DNA of 64,000 nt, taken from Nocardioidaceae bacterium. Lineage in GTDB: Bacteria; Actinomycetota; Actinomycetes; Propionibacteriales; Nocardioidaceae. The notes under the pieces are model-generated. The model was not told the origin of the DNA. It did not search any database and saw only the letters and a list, made by a program, of their open reading frames with translations. Position numbers and translations under genes: made by a program. Positions 34,323-42,912 of the stretch are shown here, piece after piece; position 1 is the stretch's first letter; each line of letters begins with the position of its first letter. Location of the stretch: NCBI GenBank assembly GCA_020636935.1, contig JACJWW010000003.1, positions 62,001 through 126,000 on the forward strand, read 5' to 3'.

Positions 34323-35264
34323 ATGTCCGAGCCTCGCAATGTCATCATCGTTGGTTCAGGACCTGCTGGATATACCGCTGCAATCTATGCTGCCCGCGCA
34401 AATCTGCACCCGCTGGTCTTCGAGGGCTCGGTGACCGCTGGCGGTGCGCTGATGAACACCACCGAGGTTGAGAACTTCCCCGGCTTCCGCGAAGGCATCC
34501 AGGGCCCGGCGCTGATGGATGAGATGAGGGCTCAGGCAGAGCGTTTCGGGGCCGAGTTGATCGCCGACGACGTGACCGAGATGAAGCTCGACGGCGACCT
34601 GAAGTCGGTGTCCACGGTGGATGACACCTTCGCGGCAAAGGCCGTGATCTTGGCCATGGGATCTGGCTATCGCAAGCTCGGTCTTCCCGACGAGGATCGC
34701 CTGTCCGGCCACGGAGTGAGCTGGTGCGCGACCTGTGATGGCTTCTTCTTCCGTGAGCAGCACATTGCCGTGGTGGGTGGCGGTGACTCAGCGCTTGAGG
34801 AGGCCACCTTCTTGTCGCGATTTGGCTCCAAGGTGACCCTGATCCACCGTCGTGACGAGTTGCGCGGCTCGCAGATCATGCAGGAGCGCGCGATCAACGA
34901 CCCGAAGATCGAGTTCGCCTGGAATAGCACCGTCAAGTCGATCAACGGCGCTGACCGGCTGGAGAGCCTCACATTGGAAGACACCGTGACCGGCGAGACT
35001 CGCGAGTTGGATGCCACCGGCTTGTTCATCGCGATCGGCCACGACCCACGCTCCGAGTTGGTCACCGGTCAGGTCGAGGTCGACGCAGAGGGATATGTCA
35101 TGGTGCAGGGGCGGAGCAGCAAGACCAACCTCGAAGGCGTCTTCGCCTGTGGTGATCTGGTCGATCACACCTACCGCCAGGCCATCACTGCTGCCGGGTC
35201 AGGTTGCGCCGCAGCACTGGACGCAGAGCGCTATCTCGGCAACTTGGCCCACCTCGGCGGCTGA
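34323..35264 (+). CDS. trxB: Thioredoxin reductase
   Basis: 313-residue FAD/NADPH flavoenzyme that reduces thioredoxin. FAD motif GSGPAGYTAAIYAARA (11-26), redox pair Cys135/Cys138 in WCATCDGFFF, NADPH motif VGGGDSALEEATFL, and C-terminal GVFACGDLVDHTYRQAITAAGSG. ATG 34323 has AGGAG at good distance. It is followed 80 bp later by trxA. Confidence 0.97.
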   Translation: MSEPRNVIIVGSGPAGYTAAIYAARANLHPLVFEGSVTAGGALMNTTEVENFPGFREGIQGPALMDEMRAQAERFGAELIADDVTEMKLDGDLKSVSTVDDTFAAKAVILAMGSGYRKLGLPDEDRLSGHGVSWCATCDGFFFREQHIAVVGGGDSALEEATFLSRFGSKVTLIHRRDELRGSQIMQERAINDPKIEFAWNSTVKSINGADRLESLTLEDTVTGETRELDATGLFIAIGHDPRSELVTGQVEVDAEGYVMVQGRSSKTNLEGVFACGDLVDHTYRQAITAAGSGCAAALDAERYLGNLAHLGG

Positions 35265-35344
35265 CCCGAGCAGGTACGGCGGAACAATCGTCGGTGCCCT
35301 CGTGTTGAATGTGCACTGACTTCACCCGATCATCTGGAGGATAG

Positions 35345-35674
35345 ATGTCCAATCTGCAAAGCGTCACCGATGCCAACTTCGAGGCAGAGGTCCTGAACGC
35401 CGACCGACCCGTATTGGTCGACTTCTGGGCCGAGTGGTGTGGCCCGTGCCGCCAGGTTGGGCCGATCCTCGATGAGATTGCCGCTGAGCATGGCGACAAG
35501 ATGGGCTTCGTGAAACTCAACGTCGACGAAAACCCGATCACGCCGAGCAACTACAAGATCACCGGGATCCCGGCCCTCAACGTCTACCAGGGCGGCCAGG
35601 TCGTCAGATCCATCGTCGGCGCACGCCCCAAGAGCGCCATCCTCAAGGAGCTCGCGGAGTTCATCGACTCCTGA
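35345..35674 (+). CDS. trxA: Thioredoxin
   Basis: 109 residues with the active site WAEWCGPCRQ (Cys32, Cys35), cis-Pro in GIPALNVY and standard length. It donates electrons for disulfide reduction. GGAGGA precedes the ATG. A hairpin (35680-35713) ends the trxB-trxA unit. Confidence 0.97.
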   Translation: MSNLQSVTDANFEAEVLNADRPVLVDFWAEWCGPCRQVGPILDEIAAEHGDKMGFVKLNVDENPITPSNYKITGIPALNVYQGGQVVRSIVGARPKSAILKELAEFIDS

Positions 35675-35679
35675 GCCTG

Positions 35680-35713
35680 CCAACGTGGGCCTGTCTAACG
35701 GCGTGCCCGTTGG
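35680..35713 (+). terminator. Hairpin after trxA
   Basis: CCAACGTGGGC (35680-35690) pairs imperfectly with GCCCGTTGG (35705-35713), starting 6 bp after the stop. T-rich sequence follows only weakly. Confidence 0.55.
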
Positions 35714-35797
35714 CTTGTGGGCAGATCAACAGATCTGTCACAGTAGACCAGCGGCTTTGTCCTGAGCCGAGCCCAAGGGTGCGGCAGGGGAGCGAGT

Positions 35798-37015
35798 GTG
35801 GAGACCTACTTGGATCAGACCTATCGACTGGGCGACAGTGGAGCAGCTATCAGCGAGATCGCTGGCCTGCTCCACGGCTTGGGCCTGCTGGACGACCAGC
35901 CCCGTGACGTCTTCGACGCTGACCTCGAAGAGGCCGTCAGGGCCTTCCAGCAGCAACGTGGGTTATTGGTTGATGGTCAGGTGGGCCCTGGCACCTATCG
36001 GCGCCTCAATGAGACCCGGTGGCACCTGGGCGATCGGATCTTGATCTTCAGGGCAGGAGACTTGATGGTGGGCGATGACGTCTACCAACTCCAGCGCCGT
36101 CTACTCGATCTAGGTTTTGCGATCGGCAGGGTTGATGGCTATTTCGGGGTCGAGACCTCAACTGGGCTCACCGACTTCCAGCGCAACTACGGTCTGGTCA
36201 CTGACGGCACGTGCGGACCGGAGACCCTCAAGGCCCTCACCAGGCTTTCACCCATGGTGCAGGGCGGTGCCCCCAATGCGATGCGGGCGGAGTCACGGAT
36301 CCGAGCGGCGGGGCCCAACCTCAGCGACAAGGTGATCGTGATCGACATCAGCCGCGCCCACAATCTGCCTGATGCCCACAGCGAGACCTCAGACATCATC
36401 GTCAAGGACCTGGCCCAACGCATCGCGGGACGATTCGGAGCCACCGGCGTTTCGGCGTACTTGACGACTTCCTCCTTCGGCTCCGCAGACCTGCAAGAGG
36501 AGCGCGAGCGGGCGAGGTTCGCCAACGAGCTCAGAGCAGATCTGCTGATCGCGATTGCGCTGGACTATTCGGAGAATCCCGAAGCCAAAGGGATTTCGGC
36601 GTATTTCTTCGGCGACACCAACCACGACACCTGGTCAACTACCGGCGAGAAGTTGGCTGGTTTGATCCAGCGCGAGATCGTGGCCCGCACCGGCATGACC
36701 AACCTGCGCTCGCATGCAAAGACCTGGGATCTCCTCAGGATGACCCGGATGCCGGCCATGTGGATGGACATCGGATATGTCAGCAGCAGCGCCGACATGG
36801 CCAGATTGCAAGACGCCTCACAACGCGACCTGATCGCCGAAGCGATCGTCGTGGCGACCCAGCGCTTCTATCTCACCCCGGAGGAAGACGAAGAGACCGG
36901 TCGGCTCAACTATGCCGACATCAAGGCCAAGCTCAGGGAGTTTCCCGCTCAGGTGGGGCCTGGTGACCCAAGCTCTGGTGACCCAAGCTCTGGTGAGTCA
37001 GCCCTCGGAGACTGA
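35798..37015 (+). CDS. cwlM: CwlM-like peptidoglycan regulator (degenerate amidase_3)
   Basis: 405 residues: two peptidoglycan-binding domains (about 10-70 and 90-150) and an N-acetylmuramoyl-L-alanine amidase_3 fold. The zinc ligands of active amidases are not conserved: the DPGHGG strand reads VIDISRAHN, the SLHAN strand reads IAIALDYSEN and the catalytic Glu strand reads MWMDIGYVSS. It has no signal peptide. Mycobacterial CwlM in this locus is a cytoplasmic, PknB-controlled activator of MurA rather than an amidase, and the same is likely here. GTG 35798 follows AGGGGAG. The 3' end overlaps the convergent GNAT gene by 83 bp. Confidence 0.88.
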   Translation: METYLDQTYRLGDSGAAISEIAGLLHGLGLLDDQPRDVFDADLEEAVRAFQQQRGLLVDGQVGPGTYRRLNETRWHLGDRILIFRAGDLMVGDDVYQLQRRLLDLGFAIGRVDGYFGVETSTGLTDFQRNYGLVTDGTCGPETLKALTRLSPMVQGGAPNAMRAESRIRAAGPNLSDKVIVIDISRAHNLPDAHSETSDIIVKDLAQRIAGRFGATGVSAYLTTSSFGSADLQEERERARFANELRADLLIAIALDYSENPEAKGISAYFFGDTNHDTWSTTGEKLAGLIQREIVARTGMTNLRSHAKTWDLLRMTRMPAMWMDIGYVSSSADMARLQDASQRDLIAEAIVVATQRFYLTPEEDEETGRLNYADIKAKLREFPAQVGPGDPSSGDPSSGESALGD

Positions 37016-37649
37016 CCCGAGCACCAGAGCCTGACTCAGGCGATGGCTTGGGCAGCGGGCGCAGGATCCGATCAAGCACCTGCTCCAACTCCTCGCGCAA
37101 GCTCAGCGTCGTACGCAGATCCATGCGCATGCGGGGATAGCAGGAGTGTGGGCGATGCGTCGAAAAGCCGACCGCCAACAGGAAGTCTTGTGGGATCACG
37201 CAGCGGCTTGCCTTATTGGCAGCAGTGGGCGAAAACGCGATCGACTCAATCGCACGCACATCTTTGCGCTTGATCATCTCCTTGGCCATCGCTCGCACCA
37301 ACTGGCGCCCCAGCCCGGCGTTGCGATGCTCTGGGTGCACGAAGATGTTTGTCAGCACCACTGCATCTGGGCTGACTGGTGTGGTCGGATAGGACGCGAG
37401 CCCAAGCAAATGTGAAGCCGGCCCCCACATCGCATGTGCCACGGGCTCACCATCAATGGTGACCACGGCACCACACTGACCCCAATCACGCAGCAACGTA
37501 GACACCCACGCGGCCTTCTCCACACTGGGTACGACGTCAGGGCGGGTGCGCCGTACGGCGTCTAGTTGCCAGTGCACGCAGGCCGCACAGGCTGGCAGGG
37601 CCAACGCAGGCAGGTGGTCGAGAGTGAGGCGCTCGATGCGGCGGACCAT
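36933..37649 (-). CDS. GNAT-family N-acetyltransferase
   Basis: 238 residues. The GNAT core is VVLTNIFVHPEHRNAGLGRQ, then LVRAMAKEMIKR, with an acetyl-CoA pyrophosphate loop (RNAGLGRQ). A CAACVHWQ segment near the N-terminus is reminiscent of the conserved Rv3916c-like family at this locus. ATG 37649 follows AGGAGGTGGG. The C-terminal tail SLGHQSLGHQ is encoded by tandem repeats that overlap the end of cwlM on the other strand. Substrate unknown. Confidence 0.88.
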   Translation of the reverse strand: MVRRIERLTLDHLPALALPACAACVHWQLDAVRRTRPDVVPSVEKAAWVSTLLRDWGQCGAVVTIDGEPVAHAMWGPASHLLGLASYPTTPVSPDAVVLTNIFVHPEHRNAGLGRQLVRAMAKEMIKRKDVRAIESIAFSPTAANKASRCVIPQDFLLAVGFSTHRPHSCYPRMRMDLRTTLSLREELEQVLDRILRPLPKPSPESGSGARVSLRGLTHQSLGHQSLGHQAPPERETP

Positions 37650-37703
37650 CCCACCTCCTGGGTCAGATTTAACGGGACAGGCACTATCGATCATGCTAGT
37701 CAC

Positions 37704-38483
37704 ATGCGTGACTACGTGTATCCCGTCGTCGTACGAGCCATTCTGGCTGCTTTCAAGGGTCTTGATCTTGAGTTTCAGGTGAAAGGTGCCGACAACGTGC
37801 CCAAGGAGGGTGGCGTGCTGGTGGCCTTCAACCATGTGGCCCATGTCGACTTCATCCTCGGTGGTTATGGCGCCTGGAAGGAGACCGGACGCCTGCCTAG
37901 ATTCATGGCCAAGCGTGAGGTCTTCGACAATGCCATTGCTGGGCCCTTGATGCGCGGGATGCATCACATCAGCGTGGATCGCGCTGAAGGTGCCCAATCG
38001 ATGCGCGACGCCGTCGAATACCTTCAGGCCGGCGAGATGGTCGGGATCTTCCCTGAGGCGACAATCTCCCGGTCCTTTGAGATCAAGGAGATCAAGAGCG
38101 GGGCTACTCGCATCGCCGCCGAGGCCGGGGTGCCTCTGATCCCGGTCGCGATCTGGGGCAGCCAACTGATCATGACCAAAGACCACCCCAAGGATCTGTT
38201 TGGTCGGGGCAAGACGATCACCTTGGTGATCGGCGAGCCGATGTATTTCGATGGCCAGGATCCTGAGGCCGAGACTGCGGCCCTTCGCGAGAAGATGATT
38301 GAGCTCCACGAAGAGGCCCTGGCATGGCACCCGGCAGAGGAGCACCCACCAGGGTCTTGGTGGTTGCCCGCCTCGCGAGGCGGCTCTGCTCCCACTCCCG
38401 AAGTGGCCACCCAGATGGACACGGTCGAAAAGGCAGCCCGTGCTGCACGCAAAGCTGCGAAGGCTACTAAGTCAGGGAAATGA
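37704..38483 (+). CDS. plsC: 1-acyl-sn-glycerol-3-phosphate acyltransferase
   Basis: 259-residue PlsC-type acyltransferase making phosphatidic acid. The HX4D motif is NHVAHVDF, the glycerol-3-phosphate site is IFPEATISRS, and the hydrophobic LIPVAIWG strand follows. A C-terminal Pro/Ala/Lys-rich tail (ARAARKAAKATKSGK) is extra and may contact membranes. No ribosome-binding site is evident. It converges on parB. Confidence 0.9.
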   Translation: MRDYVYPVVVRAILAAFKGLDLEFQVKGADNVPKEGGVLVAFNHVAHVDFILGGYGAWKETGRLPRFMAKREVFDNAIAGPLMRGMHHISVDRAEGAQSMRDAVEYLQAGEMVGIFPEATISRSFEIKEIKSGATRIAAEAGVPLIPVAIWGSQLIMTKDHPKDLFGRGKTITLVIGEPMYFDGQDPEAETAALREKMIELHEEALAWHPAEEHPPGSWWLPASRGGSAPTPEVATQMDTVEKAARAARKAAKATKSGK

Positions 38484-38485
38484 CT

Positions 38486-38543
38486 CTAGATGGCTAAATC
38501 AATCTAGCGATTAGTAACTAAGTGGTTTTGTCGACAAACCACT
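38486..38543. terminator. Two AT-rich hairpins between plsC and parB
   Basis: CTAGAT (38486-38491) pairs with ATCTAG (38502-38507), and AGTGGTTT (38521-38528) pairs with AAACCACT (38536-38543) around a 7-nt loop, reaching into the parB stop codon. Together they probably end transcription from both sides. The stretch is much more AT-rich than its surroundings. Confidence 0.6.
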
Positions 38544-39531
38544 AAATGGGTCGATCTGAGCGGTTACGTGGATCAATAATGCCAACAATCCGCTCTAAAT
38601 CGCCCATGGATGCGAACTCGATCGAGATCGTGCCCTTCGACTTGCCCAACTTCACCTTGACTCTGGTGTCGAGCCGATCTGCCAACCGCTCATTGAGCTC
38701 CTCAAGAGCCGGCACAGTGAGTTTGCGGGCTCTGGGAGAGGGCTTGTCGGCATCGGGAAGGTCTCCGACGGCAACGATCTCTTCAAGCCCCCGCACCGAG
38801 ATGCCCTCGGCCACTACTCGCTGCGCCAGACGATCTTGTACCTCGGGATCGGAGACACCCAATAGGGCCCGGGCATGGCCCGCACTGAGCACACCAGCCG
38901 CAACCCGCTTCTGAGTTGGCGCAGAGAGCTTCATCAGTCGCAAGGTATTGCTGATCTGAGGTCGACTGCGCCCAATCCGGCTTGCCAACTCCTCGTGGGT
39001 GCATCCGAAGTCATCCAGCAGTTGCTGATAGGCGTGCGCCTCTTCAAGAGGGTTCAGTTGGCTTCGGTGCAGATTTTCCAGGAGCGCATCGCGCAACATG
39101 TCGTTGTCGTCGGTCTGGCGCACGATGGCCGGGATCGTCGTACGCTCGGCGAGCTTTGAGGCGCGCCAACGGCGCTCGCCCATGATCAACTCATAAGTCG
39201 CATCTCCTGTGCGTCGTACGACGACAGGCTGGAGGAGACCCACTTCCTTGATCGAGTGCACCAACTCGGCCATGGCCTCTTCTTCGAAGACCTCGCGAGG
39301 CTGGGCATGGTTGGGTGAGATCTGCTCAACGGGGATCTCGGCAAAGTAGGCGCCCGCGACCATCTGGGGTTGCGCAGGTGCGTCACCCGCAGCGGAGGTG
39401 GCCTCGCGCGCTGGTTGGGGAGTTGCCGGACGAGTCTCAGGCTCCGCCATCTCGCCCTCTGCTGGACCTTGGGGGATCAGTGAGCCGAGGCCACGACCGA
39501 GGCCGCGTCGGGGGGCTTGCTTGGCGCTCAT
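38542..39531 (-). CDS. parB: Chromosome partitioning protein ParB
   Basis: 329 residues. The N-terminal CTPase/ParB core has QPREVFEEEAMAELVHSIKE, GLLQPVVVRR, the GERRWRAS box and ENLHRSQLNPLEEA; a helix-turn-helix follows (CTHEELASRIGRSRPQISNT) and then a C-terminal dimerisation domain. The N-terminus has the ParA-activating RRGLGRGLGSLIP. It loads on the parS sites just upstream of parA. Start overlaps the parA stop by four bases (ATGA). Confidence 0.97.
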   Translation of the reverse strand: MSAKQAPRRGLGRGLGSLIPQGPAEGEMAEPETRPATPQPAREATSAAGDAPAQPQMVAGAYFAEIPVEQISPNHAQPREVFEEEAMAELVHSIKEVGLLQPVVVRRTGDATYELIMGERRWRASKLAERTTIPAIVRQTDDNDMLRDALLENLHRSQLNPLEEAHAYQQLLDDFGCTHEELASRIGRSRPQISNTLRLMKLSAPTQKRVAAGVLSAGHARALLGVSDPEVQDRLAQRVVAEGISVRGLEEIVAVGDLPDADKPSPRARKLTVPALEELNERLADRLDTRVKVKLGKSKGTISIEFASMGDLERIVGIIDPRNRSDRPI

Positions 39532-40475
39532 TGGTTGCGGTGCTCCTTTTGTCCACGCTGGGCGAGCTCACGAGCAGCTTCTAGGTAGCTCAAGGCTCCC
39601 GGTGAGCCTGGATCGTAGGTCATCACACTCTGCCCATAACTTGGCGCTTCCGACACCCTGACAGAGCGTGGAATAGCCGTCCTGAGCACCTGATCCTCAA
39701 AATGCTCCCGTACCTCGGCAGCCACCCCGGCGGCCAAATTTGTGCGTGAATCAAACATGGTGATCAGGATGGTGCTGATCTCCAAACCTGGATTCAGATG
39801 CGTCTTGACCATTTGGACCGTCTCCAAGAGTTGACCCAGACCCTCAAGCGCGTAGTACTCCGCCTGGATCGGGATCAGCATCTCATCGCCACCCACCAAG
39901 GCATTCAGCGTGAGTAGACCCAGTGACGGTGGGCAATCAATGAATACGTAGTCGACCTGGTGATCGGCCAAATACTTGCCGATGGCTGTGCGGAGCCGAT
40001 TTTCACGAGAAACCATGCTCACCAACTCGATCTCAGCACCTGCTAAGTCGATCGTTGCCGGCACCACTTCGAGATTCGCGATCTCAGGATGTGACTGCAC
40101 GGCGTCAGCAATCGGCAATCCATCCACGAGCACGTCGTAGGTCGATGGGGTTCCTCGCCGATGCTCAGTCGCCAATGCCGTCGAAGCATTGCCTTGCGGG
40201 TCGAGGTCGATCACGAGCACTCGAAGGCCATGTTGGGCCAGTGCGACTGCGAGATTCACTGTGGTGGTGGTCTTGCCTACGCCACCCTTTTGGTTGGCCA
40301 CGACGAAAGTACGAGTCTGATCCGGACGGGGGAGTGGCGCGCCAACCGCCTGGCGTCGTCTCAGTTGTTCTTCGATCTCACGTGCCATCGGCGTACTGCT
40401 GTCATAGGGGGGTAGGTCACGTGCATAATCGCCCGCTCTGGGGACAGGGTTGGTCTCCCTGTTTTGTTCACTCAT
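39528..40475 (-). CDS. parA: Chromosome partitioning ATPase ParA
   Basis: 315 residues. Deviant Walker A is KGGVGKTTTT at 63-72 (signature Lys63), Walker A' is LVIDLDPQGNAS, and Walker B is YVFIDCPPSLGLL. A 50-residue polar N-terminal extension precedes the ATPase. It drives segregation of the ParB-bound origin. It forms an operon with parB; a parS site lies 20 bp upstream of its start. Confidence 0.97.
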   Translation of the reverse strand: MSEQNRETNPVPRAGDYARDLPPYDSSTPMAREIEEQLRRRQAVGAPLPRPDQTRTFVVANQKGGVGKTTTTVNLAVALAQHGLRVLVIDLDPQGNASTALATEHRRGTPSTYDVLVDGLPIADAVQSHPEIANLEVVPATIDLAGAEIELVSMVSRENRLRTAIGKYLADHQVDYVFIDCPPSLGLLTLNALVGGDEMLIPIQAEYYALEGLGQLLETVQMVKTHLNPGLEISTILITMFDSRTNLAAGVAAEVREHFEDQVLRTAIPRSVRVSEAPSYGQSVMTYDPGSPGALSYLEAARELAQRGQKEHRNQ

Positions 40476-40494
40476 TGGCCTCGTCCTGGGTCAG

Positions 40495-40510
40495 GGTTTC
40501 ACGTGAAACA
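40495..40510. promoter_or_regulatory. parS site 1
   Basis: GGTTTCACGTGAAACA differs from the consensus TGTTTCACGTGAAACA only in the first base. It lies between parA and rsmG. Confidence 0.95.
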
Positions 40511-40662
40511 TCTTCGGGCATGGTCTCTTGGGCGATCACACTGGGGTGGCGCCTTCATTGCCTCTCTTGTGGACAACCTGCGTCAGCCTGTGGATTGTCT
40601 CGCTCAGCGACCCATCCAACAGCGGTGGATAACCTGTCTTGTCCACCTCGTTGGGCTTCGGA

Positions 40663-40678
40663 TGTTTCACGTGAAACC
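40663..40678. promoter_or_regulatory. parS site 2
   Basis: TGTTTCACGTGAAACC matches 15 of 16 consensus bases. It lies 20 bp beyond the rsmG stop, before parA. Confidence 0.95.
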
Positions 40679-40697
40679 CAACCAACTGGATATTTGG

Positions 40698-41363
40698 TCA
40701 ACTCTTGACTCTCCTCATTCTCACCACTGTTACAGCTGCTCCCGGCCCCTCGACTGATCCCAGCGCCTCGGCACCGACAAGCTCGACCTCGGCAACAACT
40801 CCAAGGCGCTCCAGATCCTTGGCGTCCCGATCAATCTCTTCCGTTGCCGAGGCACCTTTCATAGCGATGACTTCACCATTGGGCCCGCACAGGGGCCACG
40901 ACCACTGGGCCAGACGACCCAGTGGAGCAACCGCCCGAGAAGTAACCACATCGAAGAATCGCTTGCCGTGCAACTCCTCAGCCCGACTCCTGTGGACACA
41001 CACATTGACCAGGCCGAGTTCAGCCACCACTTCATCGAGGAACTTGGTCCGCCGCAGGAGCGGCTCGACCAGGGTGATCTCCAAGTCCGGCCGACGAATA
41101 GCCATGCAGATCCCGGGCAATCCCGCGCCACTGCCGATGTCTGCGACCGTGCTTCCCGTAGGAATGAGATCCGTGACCACCGCGCAGTTGAGTAGGTGTC
41201 GCTCCCAGATCCGCGGCACTTCACGAGGGCCAATCAATCCCCGCACAGTGGCTTGGTCGACCAAGAGTTCTGCATATCGCTCGGCCAACTCCAGCCGTTC
41301 ACCAAACACCCCCCGAGCCGCAACGGGCACGGGGGGTGTTTCACGTGAAACATGGTCGGACAC
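40698..41363 (-). CDS. rsmG: 16S rRNA (guanine-527-N7) methyltransferase RsmG
   Basis: 221 residues. The SAM-binding loop is TVADIGSGAGLPGICMAI; WERHLLNCAVVTDLI and VTSRAVAPLGRLAQW are GidB signatures. It methylates G527 of 16S rRNA. The GTG start at 41363 is unsupported by a good ribosome-binding site. A perfect parS site is embedded in codons 4-9 and encodes HVSRET. Confidence 0.95.
   Translation of the reverse strand: MSDHVSRETPPVPVAARGVFGERLELAERYAELLVDQATVRGLIGPREVPRIWERHLLNCAVVTDLIPTGSTVADIGSGAGLPGICMAIRRPDLEITLVEPLLRRTKFLDEVVAELGLVNVCVHRSRAEELHGKRFFDVVTSRAVAPLGRLAQWSWPLCGPNGEVIAMKGASATEEIDRDAKDLERLGVVAEVELVGAEALGSVEGPGAAVTVVRMRRVKS
41337..41352. promoter_or_regulatory. parS site 3, inside rsmG
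   Basis: TGTTTCACGTGAAACA is a perfect match to the ParB-binding consensus and lies within the first codons of rsmG. Confidence 0.97.
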
Positions 41364-41380
41364 CGAACTGGCAATCCGAA

Positions 41381-41920
41381 CTAGGAGGGGAGTACCACGA
41401 CGAAACGATTCGGCTCAGCGCCCTCAGACTCCGAACCCAAACCTGCGGCCGCGATCACGTCGTGCACCACCTTGCGCTCAAAGGCCGACATCGGCTTCAT
41501 CGAAACCCGCTCTCCGGTCTCCTTGACTTCTTCCACCACCTTGCTGGCCTCTTCCTCCAAGGCAGCACGGCGCTGGGCGCGGTGACCCGAAATGTCGAGC
41601 ATCAGCCGTGACCGTTCCCCGGTCTTGCTGTAAACCGCCAACCGGGTCAACTCTTGTAGGGCCTCAAGTACTTCGCCCTTGTTGCCTACCAACGCCGGCA
41701 GATCTGCGCCCACGATTGACACCGTGGCGCGATCCCCCTCAACATCCATGTCCAGATCGCCGTCAAGGTCAGCGATCTCTAGAAGTTCCTCGAGGTAGTC
41801 CGCCGCGATATCGCCCTCTTGCTCTAGGCGCTCCCTACGACTGGGTCGGCTCCCTTGTGAAGCCTCCTCAGCGTCATCAACATTGGTCTCGACTACCTCT
41901 TCGGTCTGGTTCTCGCTCAT
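41381..41920 (-). CDS. jag: KH/R3H RNA-binding protein (Jag/KhpB)
   Basis: 179 residues: an acidic N-terminus, a KH domain (VGADLPALVGNKGEVLEALQ, then ELTRLAV) and an R3H domain (HRAQRRAALEEEASKVVEEV, then MSAFERKVVHDVIA). It is an RNA-binding protein usually encoded beside yidC. ATG 41920 follows CAGGAGAG; a longer frame from 41956 has no such site. Confidence 0.93.
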   Translation of the reverse strand: MSENQTEEVVETNVDDAEEASQGSRPSRRERLEQEGDIAADYLEELLEIADLDGDLDMDVEGDRATVSIVGADLPALVGNKGEVLEALQELTRLAVYSKTGERSRLMLDISGHRAQRRAALEEEASKVVEEVKETGERVSMKPMSAFERKVVHDVIAAAGLGSESEGAEPNRFVVVLPS

Positions 41921-41967
41921 GTCTCTCCTGTGTACGTGCGATTGCCTCATGGTCAATGCGCAGTTGA

Positions 41968-42912
41968 CTAGTTCCCGCCAGACTTCTTGCGTTGTTCGCG
42001 GCTCTGCTTCTTGGGTTGTTGCCTTTGGGCAGGGCGCTTCTCTTCGCTCTGCTCCTCGTCAGCGTCCGCCTGCGGCACGTCCTCAGTGACCTTGCCCTTG
42101 GCCAGATCCCGCTTACGCTTGGCATCGAAGGCCGGGGTGCCAGGGGCCGGATTGTTGCGGATCACGTAGAACTGCTGACCCATGGTCCAGATATTCGACG
42201 TCGTCCAGTAGATCAACAGGCCGATCGGGAAGGCGATGCCCGAGACCGCAAACACAACAGGCAAGACGTAGAGCAGCATCTTCTGCTGTTGCGCATACGG
42301 ACCCGTCATGGCGTCAGCGGGCATGTTCTTGGCCATCAACTGACGCTGGGTAATGAAGGTCGTCGCGGTCATCGCCACCACCAGCACACCAGCCAGGATC
42401 TGCACATTGATCGTGTCGGCTCGGGTGAACGAGTCTGCGATCTTCGCACCAAAGATCGTGGCATTGGACAGATGTTCCACATCCGTCTCGGTGAGGACTC
42501 CCTTCGGCACGCCGTTCGCGGCGTGGTTGAGCAACCGGAAGAGAGCCAAGAAGATCGGCATCTGGATCAGGATCGGCATACACGATGCAAGAGGATTGGT
42601 CTTGCTGTCGCGATACAGCTTCATCGTCTCCTGAGCGAGACGCTCGCGGTCGTGCCCGTACTTCTTCTGGAGCTCTTTGACCTTAGGCTGCAACAAGGCC
42701 ATGTTGCGCGAGGCCTTGATCTGCTTGACGAACAAGGGGATCAGCAGGGCCCGGATCACCACGGTCAGGCCGATGATGGCCAAGACCCATGAAACGCCCG
42801 ACGTGGGGCCGAAGAGCATCCCGAAAACTGAATGTACGCCGACCAGGATCAATGAGATCACCCAGTAGAGCGGCGCCATGATGAATGAGCCGATCTTGCT
42901 AAGGGTTGCCAT
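41968..42912 (-). CDS. yidC: Membrane protein insertase YidC
   Basis: 314 residues. Five membrane segments including IMAPLYWVISLILVGVHSVF, VIRALLIPLFVKQIKASR with the conserved hydrophilic Arg, KTNPLASCMPILIQMPIFLA and IAFPIGLLIYWTTSNIWTM, then a basic, Gln-rich C-terminal tail that may bind ribosomes. It inserts and folds membrane proteins. Its ATG overlaps the yidD stop by one base. Confidence 0.97.
   Translation of the reverse strand: MATLSKIGSFIMAPLYWVISLILVGVHSVFGMLFGPTSGVSWVLAIIGLTVVIRALLIPLFVKQIKASRNMALLQPKVKELQKKYGHDRERLAQETMKLYRDSKTNPLASCMPILIQMPIFLALFRLLNHAANGVPKGVLTETDVEHLSNATIFGAKIADSFTRADTINVQILAGVLVVAMTATTFITQRQLMAKNMPADAMTGPYAQQQKMLLYVLPVVFAVSGIAFPIGLLIYWTTSNIWTMGQQFYVIRNNPAPGTPAFDAKRKRDLAKGKVTEDVPQADADEEQSEEKRPAQRQQPKKQSREQRKKSGGN

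Noticed and set aside
36933..38345. A 470-codon reverse frame across the GNAT and plsC genes
   Set aside because: Only the part from 37649 down has GNAT motifs and a ribosome-binding site; the rest is opposite plsC.
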